The notes: a model not told the origin generated them from the letters alone. 64,000 nucleotides of DNA from Dryococelus australis (GCA_029891345.1 CM057009.1:291906966-291970965); one strand, 5' to 3'. Shown: positions 35,110 through 48,173, numbered from the stretch's first letter. Program-made: numbers and translations.

Positions 35110-35970
35110 GAGCATGTGTATCCCTGGTAGTAGGCAAGATATCCAAAAGATATTCAGTCTAAACCACACATTCTGCACCAACATTTGTGATGCGACTCCG
35201 TCAATGGCGTCTCAGATGCGCTTTCGTGAGGTCACAAAATCAGGAAAAAAACTGTTTGGTACACAACGTATTACACATATCCCCAAAGGAAGAAATCTAA
35301 GGGTGCAATGTCTAGTGATTTCGGGGGCAATGAGATTGGACCATCTCTGCCAATCCACCCATTTAGGAATGATTCAATTAGACGATCACCAACGAAAACT
35401 CAATGAGATCGTGAGCCATCTTGCTGAAATATGTCACTCGGTTGCATTTCATGTAGCTAATGAGTAGCATAGTTGATAAATACGTCTACGTACATTTTCA
35501 ATTATTGCATTTTCGAGGAATAGTAAAGGGCTAAATACTCGATTACACATGAGACCGCGCCACACATTGGCTTTGCTGGGCCTATCTCGAATGTGTTCTT
35601 ATACGGCATGTGGGTTTTCATATCCCCAAATTTTACGTTGTGCCTGTCGACTAATCTGCTGACATAAATTGAAGTCTCAGCGGCAAAATAAACACTCTGC
35701 CAGGATATAATTATCCTCATCAATACGCTGTAACATGTCGTTAGCCAATTGCACATATCCTGAATGATAGTATGATTGTAATGGCTGGACATTTTGGACT
35801 TTGTTCGCATACAAGTTTAGACGTTTGCGTCCCACTTTGTGGAGTGTACTCCTTGATACTACTTGAAGTTGACGCAAAGATTGTGTAATTGATTTCTGTG
35901 GGGATCTAGTGAATGAGGTCTGAACCGCCTGTACATACATACTCGTCAGAAACGGATAGTATGCCAATGC
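35110..35970 (-). pseudogene. mariner/Tc1-superfamily transposase, second family, decayed
   Basis: Minus-strand fragments in order: RSPQKSITQSLRQLQVVSRS with HKVGRKRLNLYANKVQ (helix-turn-helix end), then NDMLQRIDEDNYIL, VNRHNVK-like VDRHNVKFGDMKTHMPY, and KPMCGAVS. The C-terminal third (35,467-35,110) survives only as short frames. Stops and frameshifts are frequent and the catalytic Asp residues cannot be placed reliably. Different family from the one at the window start. Confidence 0.75.
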
Positions 35971-36924
35971 TTGTACCCTTATAAACTGATTCCGTTGCTA
36001 AAAAAAATGTGTCATTCATTACTTAATTAACTTCAGCTCGCTTAGGTTCTTTCCATAATGTGTCCTAAACATTCGCTTCACACTAATCGGAGATTTTGTT
36101 ATTTTGTTCCTGAATATCACACACCACATTGCGCCTTTTCCTACACTAAAGCCATTTTGGCAATAAATTAGCGACAGCGATCCTAGTAACGAACGTGGCG
36201 TACAGAAAACCACTGAACAGAATATTTATGAGTGCTGAAAGTGTATCTGCAACCAAAAAAAATCAGTTAATATGCTCGAGACAATTATTATAAATTGCTT
36301 AAACCACGGTAATGAGTGATTGATACGGCGTACTTTAGAAGTGAGTATTTTCTACTGAAATAATATTTTCGAAAATGTATTTATATTAAATTCAAGTGGG
36401 AGCCTCCGATAATATTCCTGAATTTTCAATAAATAATAATTTGTTTTAATTTTTTTTAATTCCTACATTTTTAAGCTTTTGAAATTTGAATGGTATTGCG
36501 ATGGTGGTTGTTATGGAAAAAGACTTTCATGTTTGTCGCCAACCAAGGAGAATGAAAAAGCAATAACAATGATGAAAATTCAACATGAATGCTACTGAAA
36601 TGGAATATCAGAACGAGAGCTCCTAAATATATTGTGGCAACCATCCAAGTGTGGGAATGGCTTCGTAGACATTCAACATGGTGGCAATCAAACCGGAATG
36701 GCAGAGCATGAGCAAATTGCCATTGCTGCTCTCTGCTGCTGATGCTGATTGAAGTGAAACCCCATTTACATCTTTCGTTGAATTATTGATTTCGATTAGT
36801 GCAAATTTACTTACTTTAAAATAATAATTCTATAAGCTGATACCATCAGTTTAATCAGTTATGTTCACTGCAAACAGGATAACATAACTTCAAATTAGCA
36901 AATTTTATGTACTGAAATGATCAG
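35971..36924. other. No gene recognised
   Basis: AT-rich intergenic DNA; short frames only. Confidence 0.4.
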
Positions 36925-37218
36925 TAGGGACTTGCAAAATTCATGAAATAATTTCAGGATAAGCTGGAATTCAAACACATGTGTATCTATGTTACGTTTA
37001 CAATTATATCACAGTTTATTAGACATGCGCTGTTGTAGTCTTAGCCAATAACAGACCTGAAATGAATGAAGCACCAAATCCCGTGCCACCTGCTCTGAAG
37101 TAAAACTGGTTATACACCCGAGCAGCAGTCCATGAACACAAAGTTGAGACACGAAAACACATAGAACTGTAGAGTATACCACACAGCTCGTTTAAGACGC
37201 GAAATTTTCCTGTCCCTA
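36925..37218. mobile_element. hAT-like MITE, diverged family (TAGGGACTTGCAAAATTC)
   Basis: Ends TAGGGACTTGCAAAATTC and GAAATTTTCCTGTCCCTA are inverse. Flanks ATGATCAG and ACGATTAT agree at five of eight bases. The body has GGATAAGCTGGAATTCAAAC, distantly like the TAGAGACC family. Confidence 0.65.
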
Positions 37219-38051
37219 ACGATTATTAAGTTTTCAGTGATCCCAGTAGATCATATTTAAACCGGTGTTTAGAAGAATTGTGGGCTTTAGAAATTTTTTC
37301 ACTATTTCGGCTACAATGTGTTACTTTCATTACAATTATATACATTTTAAACAAAACTGGTTTATACGTGCTCGTCCTACACGAAATGAATAGTAATACG
37401 TTCGCTTCAAGATGAAAAATTATTGTAGTGTTAAATTGTTCTTTTTTTTTTTTTTTACATTTTTTAAAATGTAATATTAACGCAACGACTTTTCCCCGGA
37501 TCCATGCGCGTTCATGATCGCTGTAGGGGAACAAACGCTTCAGCTATCCTGGATTTAAATTCGTGGGCATAAAATAGCTCCAGTCCATTTTGCATTCCGG
37601 TGAAATTCGGTCGAATGCGTCGGCAGGACAATTAGATTTCCTCACATGTAGAGTTAGAAAGTCCGTAGCATCGCCGTACCAAGAGTATGCGCACAGGTGA
37701 TTAACCATTTTAACCCGATTTGGGGGGAAAAAAAGAAATGAAAGAAGAGAGCAGGACTGTTTTGCTGGTTCGCTGAATTGTTGGAGAATGGGGGTATCCT
37801 TTGAAGTCGCGGGCTCACATCCACGTCGGCGGGAGCATTGGCTTTCGTGTAATTTGAAACAGCGGCTGTGTGCGTAATAGCTGCGGCGCCGCGCCGGTTT
37901 GACGTACCTTGGAGGCAGTTCGTCCCGTCGAGCTTCTAGGGCGCTCTCGATCTACACGCCGGCCACGTTATCTGTTACGTATGTCGGTGCCCGCCTCCGT
38001 TTCGGAATAGAGTTACTGTTACTCGCCATTTATTCGCAAACTTTATACACC
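37219..38051. other. Intergenic; GC-rich patch at 37,840-38,010
   Basis: The patch contains GCTGCGGCGCCGCGCCGG and several CpGs, far above background. No open frame or motif identifies it. The preceding part is AT-rich with a poly-T run at 37,443. Confidence 0.35.
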
Positions 38052-38266
38052 TAGAGACCTGGAAAATTCGTGAGTTCAGTGACCTGCAGGCTAGACTCCG
38101 CCGTCTTATGTACAAATATGCAGATATCAACTGCGCATTGGTTGTCTGCTGTCACAGTGGAAGGCGACAAACACAGTTCTCCAGGAGGTGTCAAACACCA
38201 ATGGCTACGCAAGTGAGTTCAATTCTAACTTGTTCTATAATGATCCCCGAATTCTTCAGGTCTCTA
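38052..38266. mobile_element. hAT-type MITE (TAGAGACCTGAA family), 215 bp, shortened
   Basis: Ends TAGAGACCTGGAAAATTC and AATTCTTCAGGTCTCTA. Duplications TATACACC (38,044-38,051) and TCTACACC (38,267-38,274). About 26 bp of the usual interior is missing. Confidence 0.9.
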
Positions 38267-38274
38267 TCTACACC

Positions 38275-40069
38275 ACATTATGGTGGTCATGCCAGTGAGT
38301 ATTTCCTGTTTGTGAAACATTTGCGTTTCTCAGTTTTTGACTTCATGCGTAAATTACTCCAAAATTATGATATGTGACTAAATTAGGCCTACGCTGAGCG
38401 AGCATTCTCGTTACTTTTCGTGTGATATTTAGTAACCCACCATTAAAAGGCTAATTGCATCTCCATATGAATAAATGTAACGTAATACCAGGGGAGGACC
38501 CAGAGTTATTGCTTAAATTATTTCATTACAACAACAAATTTGGCGGTGTTAGAATATAAGCGTTCAAATGCACGATTGTGTAGTGGCAAGTTGTCATTGT
38601 TATTTTGTTAAATTCTATAAAAACGTGACAGAAAGTGGAAGCAAAATATAACAATTACGCACGAATCGATTTAGAAGGCACTTTAAACTGCAGTTATTAA
38701 ACAAAATATGCAATTGTCCTAATTGCTACAGCAGAAGTAAATGCAAAAACTGGAAATTGCCACAATAGTGAATGCTGTGAAAATTTTCGAAAATACTATT
38801 TTACTGAGCTAGAACTAAGACCTCGAACTTTCCTATATTTGATAAGAAATGCCATTTATATGTTCGCATTTCGAAATATAATATGGGTGCATGAATATCT
38901 TAAGGTGAATGTGTCGCTGAAAAATTACGTTAACATCCATTACTGTCTGCATTCATGACGTTTCTCTGGGCACAGATATCCTAATTGTTTGGATACTCAG
39001 ATTTGGCGAGTACATTTAAGAATGAGATCGTACAATATTAAAGTGAAAGTTAAAGAAAAAAAAAGAAGGTATAATTTCTGTTGCGCGTAAAACGGCCGCC
39101 TTCCTTTCACTCACTAACACGCACACACACGCACGCACACACATGACAAAAATAATTTTCTCGCGTACACGCAAAATCTGTAACAGTGGAATGGATCTGA
39201 GTGACAACCAGAATATGGCAAAATTTTAGTATAGTTAAAGGCCTCTATTGACGTTGAAAAATGGTGGGTACCTCTGAATAGGCTATATTTTAAACACTGC
39301 ATATCTTTTCAGGTGTACAACACTAATTTATTAACGAAGGGTGAGATTTTTTTTTATGTTGCGAAACGATTGGTGTTCGTTTGCCATTATACTTATTTAC
39401 GCAGTACGTGATCCCAGAACATTTATTTCCTGAGGTACGTGCAAACGAGCACACAACCAATGTACAGAAAATATTTCCGGACAGGGTAGAAAGTAGCGTG
39501 ATCGCCTTGCCAGGCGAACACATGAATGGTAAGTTTCTTCTAACTTTTTGAATCAAACCTTTGAAAAATCACCCCATGTATAACACGTTTGATTTTTTCT
39601 AATTATGTCATGTATCACAAGCGATTTCTATTTGTATTAACATAAAATAACATAAAACTACATTATTTTATTTACATGTTGTTTATTAATTTCAATATTT
39701 AATTTCCTATTAATATGTCTAAAAACAGCGAGAATAAAGGTGTGTTGGTAATGCCTAGTAAGAAATAGTTCTCATGCAAAATAATGTTATACTGAGTGCT
39801 CGCAAGCGCGGTACGTTTTCCTTTTGGTGTAATTTTAAAGACTAGGTTTGGCATTATTTGCATGAGGCGGAGAAATATCCCGGAAGTAGAATTTTATCAG
39901 ACCTCCAGAAAAGGTAGAAGTAACGGGTGAATGGATTTTACCATATGATCTGTGCCTTGGTACGATACCACTCACTTATAGAATTATAAAATAAATGTAG
40001 GTATTTGGTTTAATACCGTAAAACATATTTTTCATTCTATTTATTCTTTACAAAATATAAAATTTCCTA
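38275..40069. other. No gene recognised
   Basis: Includes a CA-type microsatellite at 39,117-39,143. Open frames have no motif. Confidence 0.45.
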
Positions 40070-40081
40070 TCTGACGCACGA

Positions 40082-40273
40082 TCTTTTGTATTTGGAAATG
40101 GCTTATTAACGTCCCCCGGTGTTATGATTGAAGGCTTATCCAGAGGACAGCTTATAAACTAACTTATGACCTGACTTAAACTAACACCCAGGCCTTATCT
40201 GGGATTCGAACCCAGAACCTCCCGCACCCCAGGCTGGCGGCGCACCAACCGACTGCACCACGGGAAGTCGGAT
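40082..40273 (-). mobile_element. tRNA-derived SINE, intact insertion
   Basis: On the minus strand, the head has an A-box-like TGGTGCAGTCGGTTGG and a B-box GGGTTCGAATCCC, and a tail ending CCATTTCCAAATACAAAAGA. It is flanked by an exact 12-bp duplication TCTGACGCACGA (40,070-40,081 and 40,274-40,285), typical of LINE-mobilised insertion. Different family from the SINE at 33,577. The two minus-strand open frames are incidental. Confidence 0.9.
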
Positions 40274-40285
40274 TCTGACGCACGA

Positions 40286-41419
40286 GTGAACAAGAAGATA
40301 TAAAAGCACGTCTTGCTTCGTATCTCCAGACCTCACAATGAATAAACACACCGTGATATCGGCTGATCGACCAGTGTGTAACAGCATAGACTAAAGATAA
40401 ATCAGACCGCTTATTCGTCTTCTGCGCATGTACCCAACATTGACCTACCCCAATCACATACAACTGTAAAAGTCACATGGTCAACAGTGATGGGCGTTTG
40501 TTTATATCTTAGTTTTTAAATGACAATCACTGTTATATAAAGGCTGTACACGATAAACTGAGCACTTTTGAAATCAACATAAGAAAAAAGTCACTGCTAG
40601 TAACGTCACATATTTTAACGGGCGCACTGAGTGGCATGCGCCCAGTAAAGTCGGTCGTGACTGATGGAGTGTAGTTCCATATCTTAACGTCGAACAAAAA
40701 GTGTTAGGTAACCCATTTGTGATGACTGAAATTATTTCTTTCGGGTTCTTTTGTCTAAATTTATCGAAGTAAAAAAAGACCAGATTTGTAAAATAATTTA
40801 TTTTCCAATAATTTCACAGTTTCACCTGACCGACGCATGAATAAAGTGATGACGCCCATGGCAATGCCAATTTTACATAAGGTGGACAAATACACAACAG
40901 GCATTCAAGTAGATCTTCAGCAGGGCTTTCAATACAAATTGGTTAGAGCTATTATACAACTCAAAACATTTGTTTGAAAATCAGTTTTCTAACCTATAAT
41001 CCAAACCACGCCGTTTTCGCTAGACGTGTTGGCAGAAAAGCAGTTCAATGTTGGGACACGGAGATTGGTTGTGCGCAGCCAGCGAGATCGGCCAACCTCA
41101 TATTTAGTCTATTTGTAAACAGCCCCTCAACTGGCTTTCGGTGATTGGTATTTCACTGACTGATGTCAGTGATTCAGGTTTAGAGCGCAGTGCAGCAGAG
41201 AGCAGCTCTTTATCTTCCAAGAGAAGCCGAACTGTTTACGTGCCGCGATGACGTTTGTTGACAGCACGTGCAAAAACACAGAGCGAATGGAAAATACGAC
41301 ATACAAACCTTTGGCAGCCTGCAGCCGCCCGCCCCCCTTCAAATCTGCTTCTAGCGCCCATCCATCACAGCGCTTGTTTTCGACATTGCTCGTGCGTGGG
41401 TTCCACTGTAAATGATGCT
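40286..41419. other. No gene recognised
   Basis: Contains, at 40,529-40,560, a sequence like one end of the element at 46,442 (AAGGCTGTACACGATAAACT). Otherwise unassigned. Confidence 0.4.
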
Positions 41420-41839
41420 GTCGCTATACGTTCCATCAACCATGGTGTTTTATGCCAATTTCTCCAGAGGTTTCGGAGGCGTCCAGCATTGTCTCGGCGA
41501 GCCGTCGCTATACGTTCCATCAACCATGGTGTTTTATGCCAATTCCTCCAGAGGTTTCGGAGGCGTCCAGCATTGTCTCGGCGAGCCGTCGCTATACGTT
41601 CCATCAACCATGGTGTTTTATGCCAATTCCTCCAGAGGTTTCGGAGGCGTCCAGCATTGTCTCGGCGAGCCGTCGCTATACGTTCCATCAACCATGGTGT
41701 TTTATGCCAATTCCTCCAGAGGTTTCGGAGGCGTCCAGCATTGTCTCGGCGAGCCGTCGCTATACGTTCCATCAACCATGGTGTTTTATGCCAATTCCTC
41801 CAGAGGTTTCGGAGGCGTCCAGCATTGTCTCGGCGAGCC
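41420..41839. repeat. Minisatellite, 84-bp period, five units
   Basis: Units start GTCGCTATACGTTCCATCAA at 41,420, 41,504, 41,588, 41,672 and 41,756. Units 2-5 are identical by eye; unit 1 has one change (TTCT for TCCT). GC content is above background. Divisible by three, so several frames on both strands stay open; not evidence of coding. Confidence 0.96.
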
Positions 41840-41926
41840 GTACCTAGACGAATCTGTAAAAACGTCGAAACTTGCGATGGGATCGAACACGGGTGTAGTT
41901 ACTCTAGACTAGTTACATGTTATAAT

Positions 41927-42167
41927 TAGAGACCCGAGAAATTCGCGAATTCATATTGGGACAAGCTAGAATTCAAAACTCGTGCATTTATGGAACACTA
42001 GCCATTGGTCCACACAGTGTTTGACACCTCCTGGAGAACGGTTTCCAATTGTCGTCTTCAACAGTGACTGCAGACAACCAATGTGCAGTTGATGTCGCCG
42101 TATTTGTACATAAGGCTGTAGAGTCTAGCCTGCCGGTCATTGAACTCGCGAATTTTTCAGGTCTCTG
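41927..42167. mobile_element. hAT-type MITE (TAGAGACCTGAA family), 241 bp
   Basis: Ends TAGAGACCCGAGAAATTCGC and TTTTTCAGGTCTCTG, with an exact duplication GTTATAAT (41,919-41,926 and 42,168-42,175). The exact duplication suggests a young copy. Confidence 0.93.
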
Positions 42168-42417
42168 GTTATAATCCATATAACAAGTTTACATGCGCAG
42201 AATAATTTTCTCTGATTGGTAGTGAGCGCGTGGAATACGCAAAACTAAGACCATCTAACACACCGTGTCCTGATGACTCATTTATGCAGTAGGAAACAGA
42301 AGAGTATACAACCGAAACACGTCTTCGTCAAAGTATCGAGAAAAAAAGGGGTCGGTGTTCTTCACTACTAAAAGAATTTTACGGAGAAAATCAAAAGTGC
42401 ATTCTTAAACAGAGCTG

Positions 42418-43477
42418 CACTCAAAATCTGAATCAGTGAGGATTTCACTGTTACAATCAGTCAAACGTATTTGACTGATACAACAGTCACTTCATTGAAT
42501 TGAACTAATGAACCGGTGAAAAAATGCCATATTACCTTCACTGATTGGTTCAGTGACATTTCCCACCGATCCGTCAGATATTTTTTCGATTGTTTTCTCA
42601 GTGGTTTATTTTTGACTGATGGACCAGTGAAACATCTGAGCAACTTGGTACGTCTCTAATGTATCAGTGAAACAGTGAATCAGCCAGATGTATCAGTGAA
42701 ACAGCTTGTAAAATAGCCGTCGGACATTGTTTTAAAATGGCAGTTAAAGAACGTGTATTAAGTGAAGTAACACCGAATAAAAGAATAAAACTAATACAAA
42801 ATACCTTCTAAAATGTGTTTCGTCTTTCAAACGTCATTTTGCTAAGTAATATGAACACACAGCCTTTCATTCCGTTTTTACGCCCTTCATTTCGATTCCA
42901 TGTAATCGTCACAGCGCTCTGTTTGAAGGTTCAATTGGTATATATTGTGGTGAAGGGTATGCACTCGTATCAACTATTCGTTTTAACAATCTCAACGGTA
43001 CCAATTGAACCAAACATGAAAAGTAAGGGCATGTCATTTAAAACTATACGATTTCGCAGCAATTTTAGAAAACATATATTTTCCTCTCGCAAATTTAGTT
43101 TAGCGTGGTAGATCAGGAGACAAGGCAACGGCCTAAAGTAAGGAGTGCGTGGGTTCAATCCCAGCCACATGCGAAGTTTCTTTTTTACTTTTTAAATTAC
43201 AGTATATTGCATAGTATAAATAGTAAACTATCGTAAATATGTATATTTCACGTAATTATTTGCTAGATTTAATAAATCAATATTTAATTCGCCACTGCTG
43301 TCAGCCGACACTTATTCAAACAGTGAAATTGTTTCACGTCACTAATTCAATCAGTGAAAATTTTCACTGAAACAATCAGTGGTTTTCCACGGATTCTAAG
43401 TGGAGCCATTTTCACTGATTAGAGTAGTTGAATTTCACTGCGAATCAGTGGTTTCTCACTGATTCGAATTTAGAGTG
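42418..43477 (-). mobile_element. CACTCTAAA-family composite element, 1,060 bp
   Basis: Ends CACTCAAAATCTGAATCAGTG and CACTGATTCGAATTTAGAGTG. Both ends hold clusters of ACTGATTC/GAATCAGT motifs. The interior includes a tRNA-like segment (43,101-43,172; B-box GGGTTCAATCCC). Collinear, in reverse, with 47,087-48,023. No transposase seen; open frames are incidental. Confidence 0.85.
43101..43172 (+). other. tRNA-like segment inside the composite element
   Basis: TAGCGTGGTAGATCAGGAG could be an A-box region and GTGGGTTCAATCCCAGCC a B-box. The same segment occurs in the copies at 11,140 and 47,087. It is likely a fossil SINE head or an internal Pol III promoter, not a functional tRNA gene. Confidence 0.55.
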
Positions 43478-43894
43478 TGGAGCTATCTGGACTTCTGAAG
43501 ATCAAGAATCGCCTTGTAACGGGCCTCGTTATACCATTCATATTTTGACCATACTTTATAAGAATGGGGCACGAATACAGTTTCATATATATCCATATGT
43601 TTTGCTGTGAATTTAATTTTAACGTGCACTATAGCAGTGGCTTCTATACTTAGAGCTTAATGATTACATCTTGTAAAAATTGTGATTTACAGCGATGTAA
43701 AATAATTGGTGTTTGAGTTTAATATATAATGCTAAATAAATTAGAACATTTGATGTACCACCAAAACTAAGCTCTCGTGTTATTTGAAAATAAATTATTT
43801 TAATACTAAAGTGTTTAAACGTTTAGATCCAAAAATTGCTTCCAAAAACATTATGTTAATAAATGTAAACTCTGTTTAAAAAGGAATGAGTGTG

Positions 43895-44030
43895 TAAAGA
43901 GCTTTGGACGGCTCCTATCATCGAGGTCTTGAGAGCCGATGAGGGTGAAGTGAGGTGAGTATGAAGAAGCGCCGGAATGAAGGGGCGGGGAAAATGGGAG
44001 ATCCCCGAGAAAACTGTTTAAAAAGAAAGT
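43895..44030 (-). mobile_element. 5'-truncated SINE of the 33,577 family
   Basis: The reverse complement contains CTCGGGGATCTCCCATTTTC and GGCTCTCAAGACCTCGATGA, the distal body of the family. The tRNA-like head is absent. Confidence 0.75.
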
Positions 44031-44296
44031 ATTCCGTTTTTATATATAACTTTCACTTAAAATGTACGGCAGTATCGTATAATCTAATAGTTTATTATTC
44101 AAAAAATAATTTATAGCCACCAGTTAAGGTACGAGAAGCTCTGGGTTCAAATCGAGGATGAGAGGTGCATATGCGTATGCCTTTTTAAGATTAAAATTTA
44201 TATTCAGTTTAATATGCAGTCCGCTATCAATTATACTACCAGTAGAAAGCGGAAATCGAAGTATTAAAGTATTTGTCAATCATCAAACAGTAAAGG

Positions 44297-44545
44297 AGCC
44301 GCAGTAATGTAGTGGCTAGAGTGCTCTCCTTCTACCAAGGTGAACCGGAATCGATTCCCAGCGTGGTAGCGCCCTAATCATCGCATGTGGGACGATGCCA
44401 CAGCTCGGGGGACTTTCTCAGGGCTCTTCCGTTTCTCCCGTCATTACATTCCGTCGCTGCTCCGTTTCCACTTCCTTTCACTATCATCGGCTCTCAAGAC
44501 CTCGTTGTTAGGAGCCGCCCAAATTTCTCCACTCCAATAAAAAGT
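44297..44545 (+). mobile_element. tRNA-derived SINE of the 33,577 family
   Basis: Head GCCGCAGTAATGTAGTGGCT, B-box region GGAATCGATTCCC, body ending CTCAAGACCTCGTTGTTAGG AGCCG, then an A-rich tail. Confidence 0.8.
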
Positions 44546-45169
44546 AAAATTTCAGGTACAGTGCTTTCCGTAATGCCTCGTACGAATATTACAATGCTTA
44601 ATAAAAGTTAAAGCCTTTAATTATTTTACTTAAAAGTCATTTTATCATCAACAATTGAACTGCTATGAAATGTGATATATTGTCTCCTAAACTAAATTGT
44701 TTAGCTTTTGGGCGAAACAAGACAATAGCCGAGTCACTTGCTGCTTAGAAAATATCTGCCCTTTTGCAGGTCGGAATGGAACACGCAGCATGTACTCAGG
44801 TATGACCAGACAATCCACGTGAGTCCCGTTTTCCCCAGATTCTTTGTGCATGAGACCTATGTCGCTCTAGATTGCGAGATTATTATTCTTCTCGTATCTA
44901 ACAGTTAAACTTGGTCAAACTTGGGAGAATAGTCGGGCAGTTAGAAAGTGCAGCAAAACCCTGGGCAAATTTATTCAAATTAAGGTCAAGCTGTAGTTTC
45001 GTTATTATATCTAATGTCCTGGTGGTCATGTAATGATGCAAAAGGAGTATATGGAAATAATTTTCATAATTTCTCCGTTTCATAACATTTATCTAGAATG
45101 CAATTATAGTTTAATTTGTCGTTTTAGTTCGCGATACTGGTTTGTTTAAAATTATTCCTAATCATTTGC

Positions 45170-46095
45170 GTGCAGTCTGCAGCATGTCCGGAAACTTGCA
45201 TAGACAGTTTCTTTGGACCAATAGTAACACACAATCCGGAAAATAATTTATATATAAAATAATTGTGTTTCAAGTTGCGGCGTACAACACCAGGACACGT
45301 TGCATAAGTCGTAGGCACGCGGCACTAAATTATTACATAATGTTACGGTTGGTCTTAAGGGCTTACCGTATAGAGTATATGGGGGTTAGACGTACTCAGA
45401 TGTGAACACTATATTTGAAGCCATTCCGTCATTTAATTAAAACCATAATCAATCTGTTACGATACATCATACTACACTTTAAGTTAACTCAATTACTTTA
45501 TGTTGCGGCGGGGGAGCATGTTATTTTAATATATTCTAACTACCTGCATTATTATTATTTATTACATGACGGCCACATATCTAGCTAGTGTGTGTCAATT
45601 CGATGTCCCTGCAGGAACGGTTTTATCTGGAGAGTTGGCGAAGGCTGAGTGCTAGTTCGACCACGGCGGCTCGAACCACATCTAGTCCATCTTGTTCCGT
45701 TGTCTGTTTGGTGAGGCAAGACAAGCCCTGGGATCGCAGCTCTGCAGTCCTTATAAACGACTTGTGTGTATAAACTGTCGGATCTGTTTCCAGAACTTCC
45801 GCCGCAGCGCCTCGCTCTCTTTTGTCGTCTGCTGGTGGGGTCACGCAAGCGCCGAAGCAATGGCTTGCCCACACCACAACAATACACAGTGTCGCGCGCC
45901 TACTTCCTATGCAATCTGTCGTTCATGCATGATAGATCCGCCTTATTCTCCAGGCGTCATATGCCGCAAATTAGAATACAAATTATATAAAAATACGTTT
46001 CCTGATATAAGTGTATAGGGCTTTTATGTTACTATTGGTCCAAAGAAACTATGTCTGGAGTTTAGGCATCTAGTTTCCGAACACTCTGCATAATC
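45170..46095. mobile_element. Fold-back element with arms of about 145-160 bp
   Basis: 45,170-45,312 and 45,937-46,095 are reverse complements sharing TACTATTGGTCCAAAGAAAC. They enclose a GC-rich core (45,590-45,910) with CGCCGCAGCGCCTCGC and short open frames of no known family. The core may be captured host sequence. Flanking duplication not resolved. Confidence 0.6.
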
Positions 46096-46441
46096 GTGCC
46101 AATAAGGTAAACGATATTTTTTTTTTCACAAAATGGCTTAAAATTATTTCATAAACAGTTTACGAACTGAGAAAAAGAGTTACTATAGTTATAAGTTGAA
46201 ACTTGCACTGAAAAAAATCGATTTTGTGGTGACCAAAAAAAAATAACCACAAAATTATTTTGTCATTAGAATCAAGACCAAAATTTTCCGGTGCCAACAA
46301 TTTTTTTTTTCATTCTCCTGTATTTTGTAGAAACTACAAAATTACGTTTGTGGTCACCAATAAATTCAGTTTTTTTGTTGGCAAGAATGTGTTCGTTAGT
46401 CGCAGCGAAAATGTTATAATAATACCAACAATACCGGTTTA

Positions 46442-46676
46442 TAGGCTATTCACGGTAAAATGAGCACTTCTGAAAGCCCTCTCATTTGGAATAATAGTTA
46501 ATAAATATATTTTATTTTAGCCTTAGACGTTAGTTTCGAATGCTGTGGAATATACACACTGTGTTTATTACTTACATGGCAATATTTATTTAAAAAGAAG
46601 TTTAAAGGATAAGAAATGGCTGAAAGTAAAAAGTACCTAGAGCCCCAAAAGAGCTCACTTTACCCTGAACAGCCTA
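46442..46676. mobile_element. MITE with TAGGCTATTCACGG ends, 235 bp
   Basis: Ends TAGGCTATTCACGGTAAAAT and CTTTACCCTGAACAGCCTA are inverse. One end matches 6,395-6,450, and a similar end lies at about 40,530. No clear target duplication. 46,100-46,440 before it holds two copies of a TTTGTGGT(G/C)ACCA palindrome (about 46,224 and 46,348) and no gene. Confidence 0.6.
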
Positions 46677-47086
46677 CAGTAAAGTTCACAATTGTGTTTT
46701 GCGTGTGCGTTCTTTTGTAGGTAAGTATGGTCTAACAACAATTATACACTAAACTGAAGGTCGTCACGAGAGGCATTCGAACCTTTGACCTTTCCACTGC
46801 GATCTCAGCGTGTTACCATTATGGTACCTTGCTCAACGTTAAAATGTTCTCTTCGACATGTCTATAAGAGAAATCTAAGTGGTACACACGACAATACCTG
46901 CACACTTCCCCTCATGGAAAGATAATTTTCTGGAATCATTTATGTTTAACGTTTCCTTACTTGAAATAAATCAATGAAGTAACCCGTTCACTAGTACTTA
47001 AGAATTAGTTCGTAACATGCTAGAAAAAAAAACGGACACAGACAAATATGGTGTCGTGGTTAGAAGTGGCCACTTCAAATATGCCA

Positions 47087-48023
47087 CACTCTAAATTCGA
47101 ATCATTGGAAAACCACTGATTCGCAGTGAAATTCAACTACACGAATCAGTGAAAATGGCTCCACTTAGAATCAGTGAAATAATTTCACTGATTGAATAAG
47201 TGACGGTTGACTGCAGTGGCGAATTAAGTATTGTTTTTATTTAACCTAGCCAAACAATTACGTGAAATAAACATATTTGCGATAGTTCGCTATGTATATT
47301 GAGCAAATTACCGTGATTTAAAAATATAGAATCATTCTCGGATGTGGCCAGGATTGAGCTCACACGCCCTTTCCACTGCGATTTTAGTCAGATACCTTAC
47401 CATATTCATTACCAAGGCAAGTTAAAATAATATGAGGAAAATACACGTCTTATATATTTATCGAAATTGTGAATATTTAAATAATATAGCCTTAGATTCA
47501 GTTTTTGGTTTAATTGTTACCGTTAGAATTGTTTAGACGAAAAGTATATATGAGTGCACTCTCTTCTCCATGTTATATGCAATTTAAACCTTCAGAGCGT
47601 TGTGATAATTACACGAAAACGAAATAAAAGACGTAAAACCAACTGAAAGGCTGGATGATCATATTACCTCCTGAAATGGTGCTCTGAAAGACGAAACACA
47701 TTTGAGAAAGTATTTTGTATTGTTTTCTAAGTTTATTCGTTGTTATTTCACTTGATACACGTTGTTTAACGGACATTCTTTAATTTTTGACGGCCATTTT
47801 TACACGTTGTTTAACTGATTCACCAGTCAAAAATAAACCACTGAAAAACAGTGGGAAAAATTACTGATGAATCAGTGGAAAATGTCACTAAATCAATAAG
47901 TGGAGGAAATATGGAATTTTTTCACTGATTCATCAGTTAAATTCACTGAAGTGACTGTGGAATCAGTCAGGTATGGTTGACTGATTGAAAGAGTGAAACT
48001 TTGGCTGATTCATATTTAAAGTG
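47087..48023 (+). mobile_element. CACTCTAAA-family composite element, 937 bp
   Basis: Starts CACTCTAAATTCGAATCATT and ends ATTCATATTTAAAGTG. Same block order as 42,418-43,477 in the opposite orientation, including the tRNA-like remnant near 47,345-47,375. More diverged than its partner; no open frame of note. Confidence 0.83.
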
Positions 48024-48173
48024 GAGAGCGTATGCGCAGGATATAACAGATGTAGTTTTTGCCATTGTAGAAAAATGTTTTACTGTGGACAACACGAATG
48101 CTGTTGCTTCCAAAGAAATATTTCGCGACAGCCAATAAACTATTTTTCAATAAACAAATAAATTAGTAAGCTC

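Noticed and set aside
41255-41929. Long open frames with 28-residue repeated peptides on both strands
   Set aside because: The 84-bp period is divisible by three, so several frames stay open at once; no one frame is favoured.
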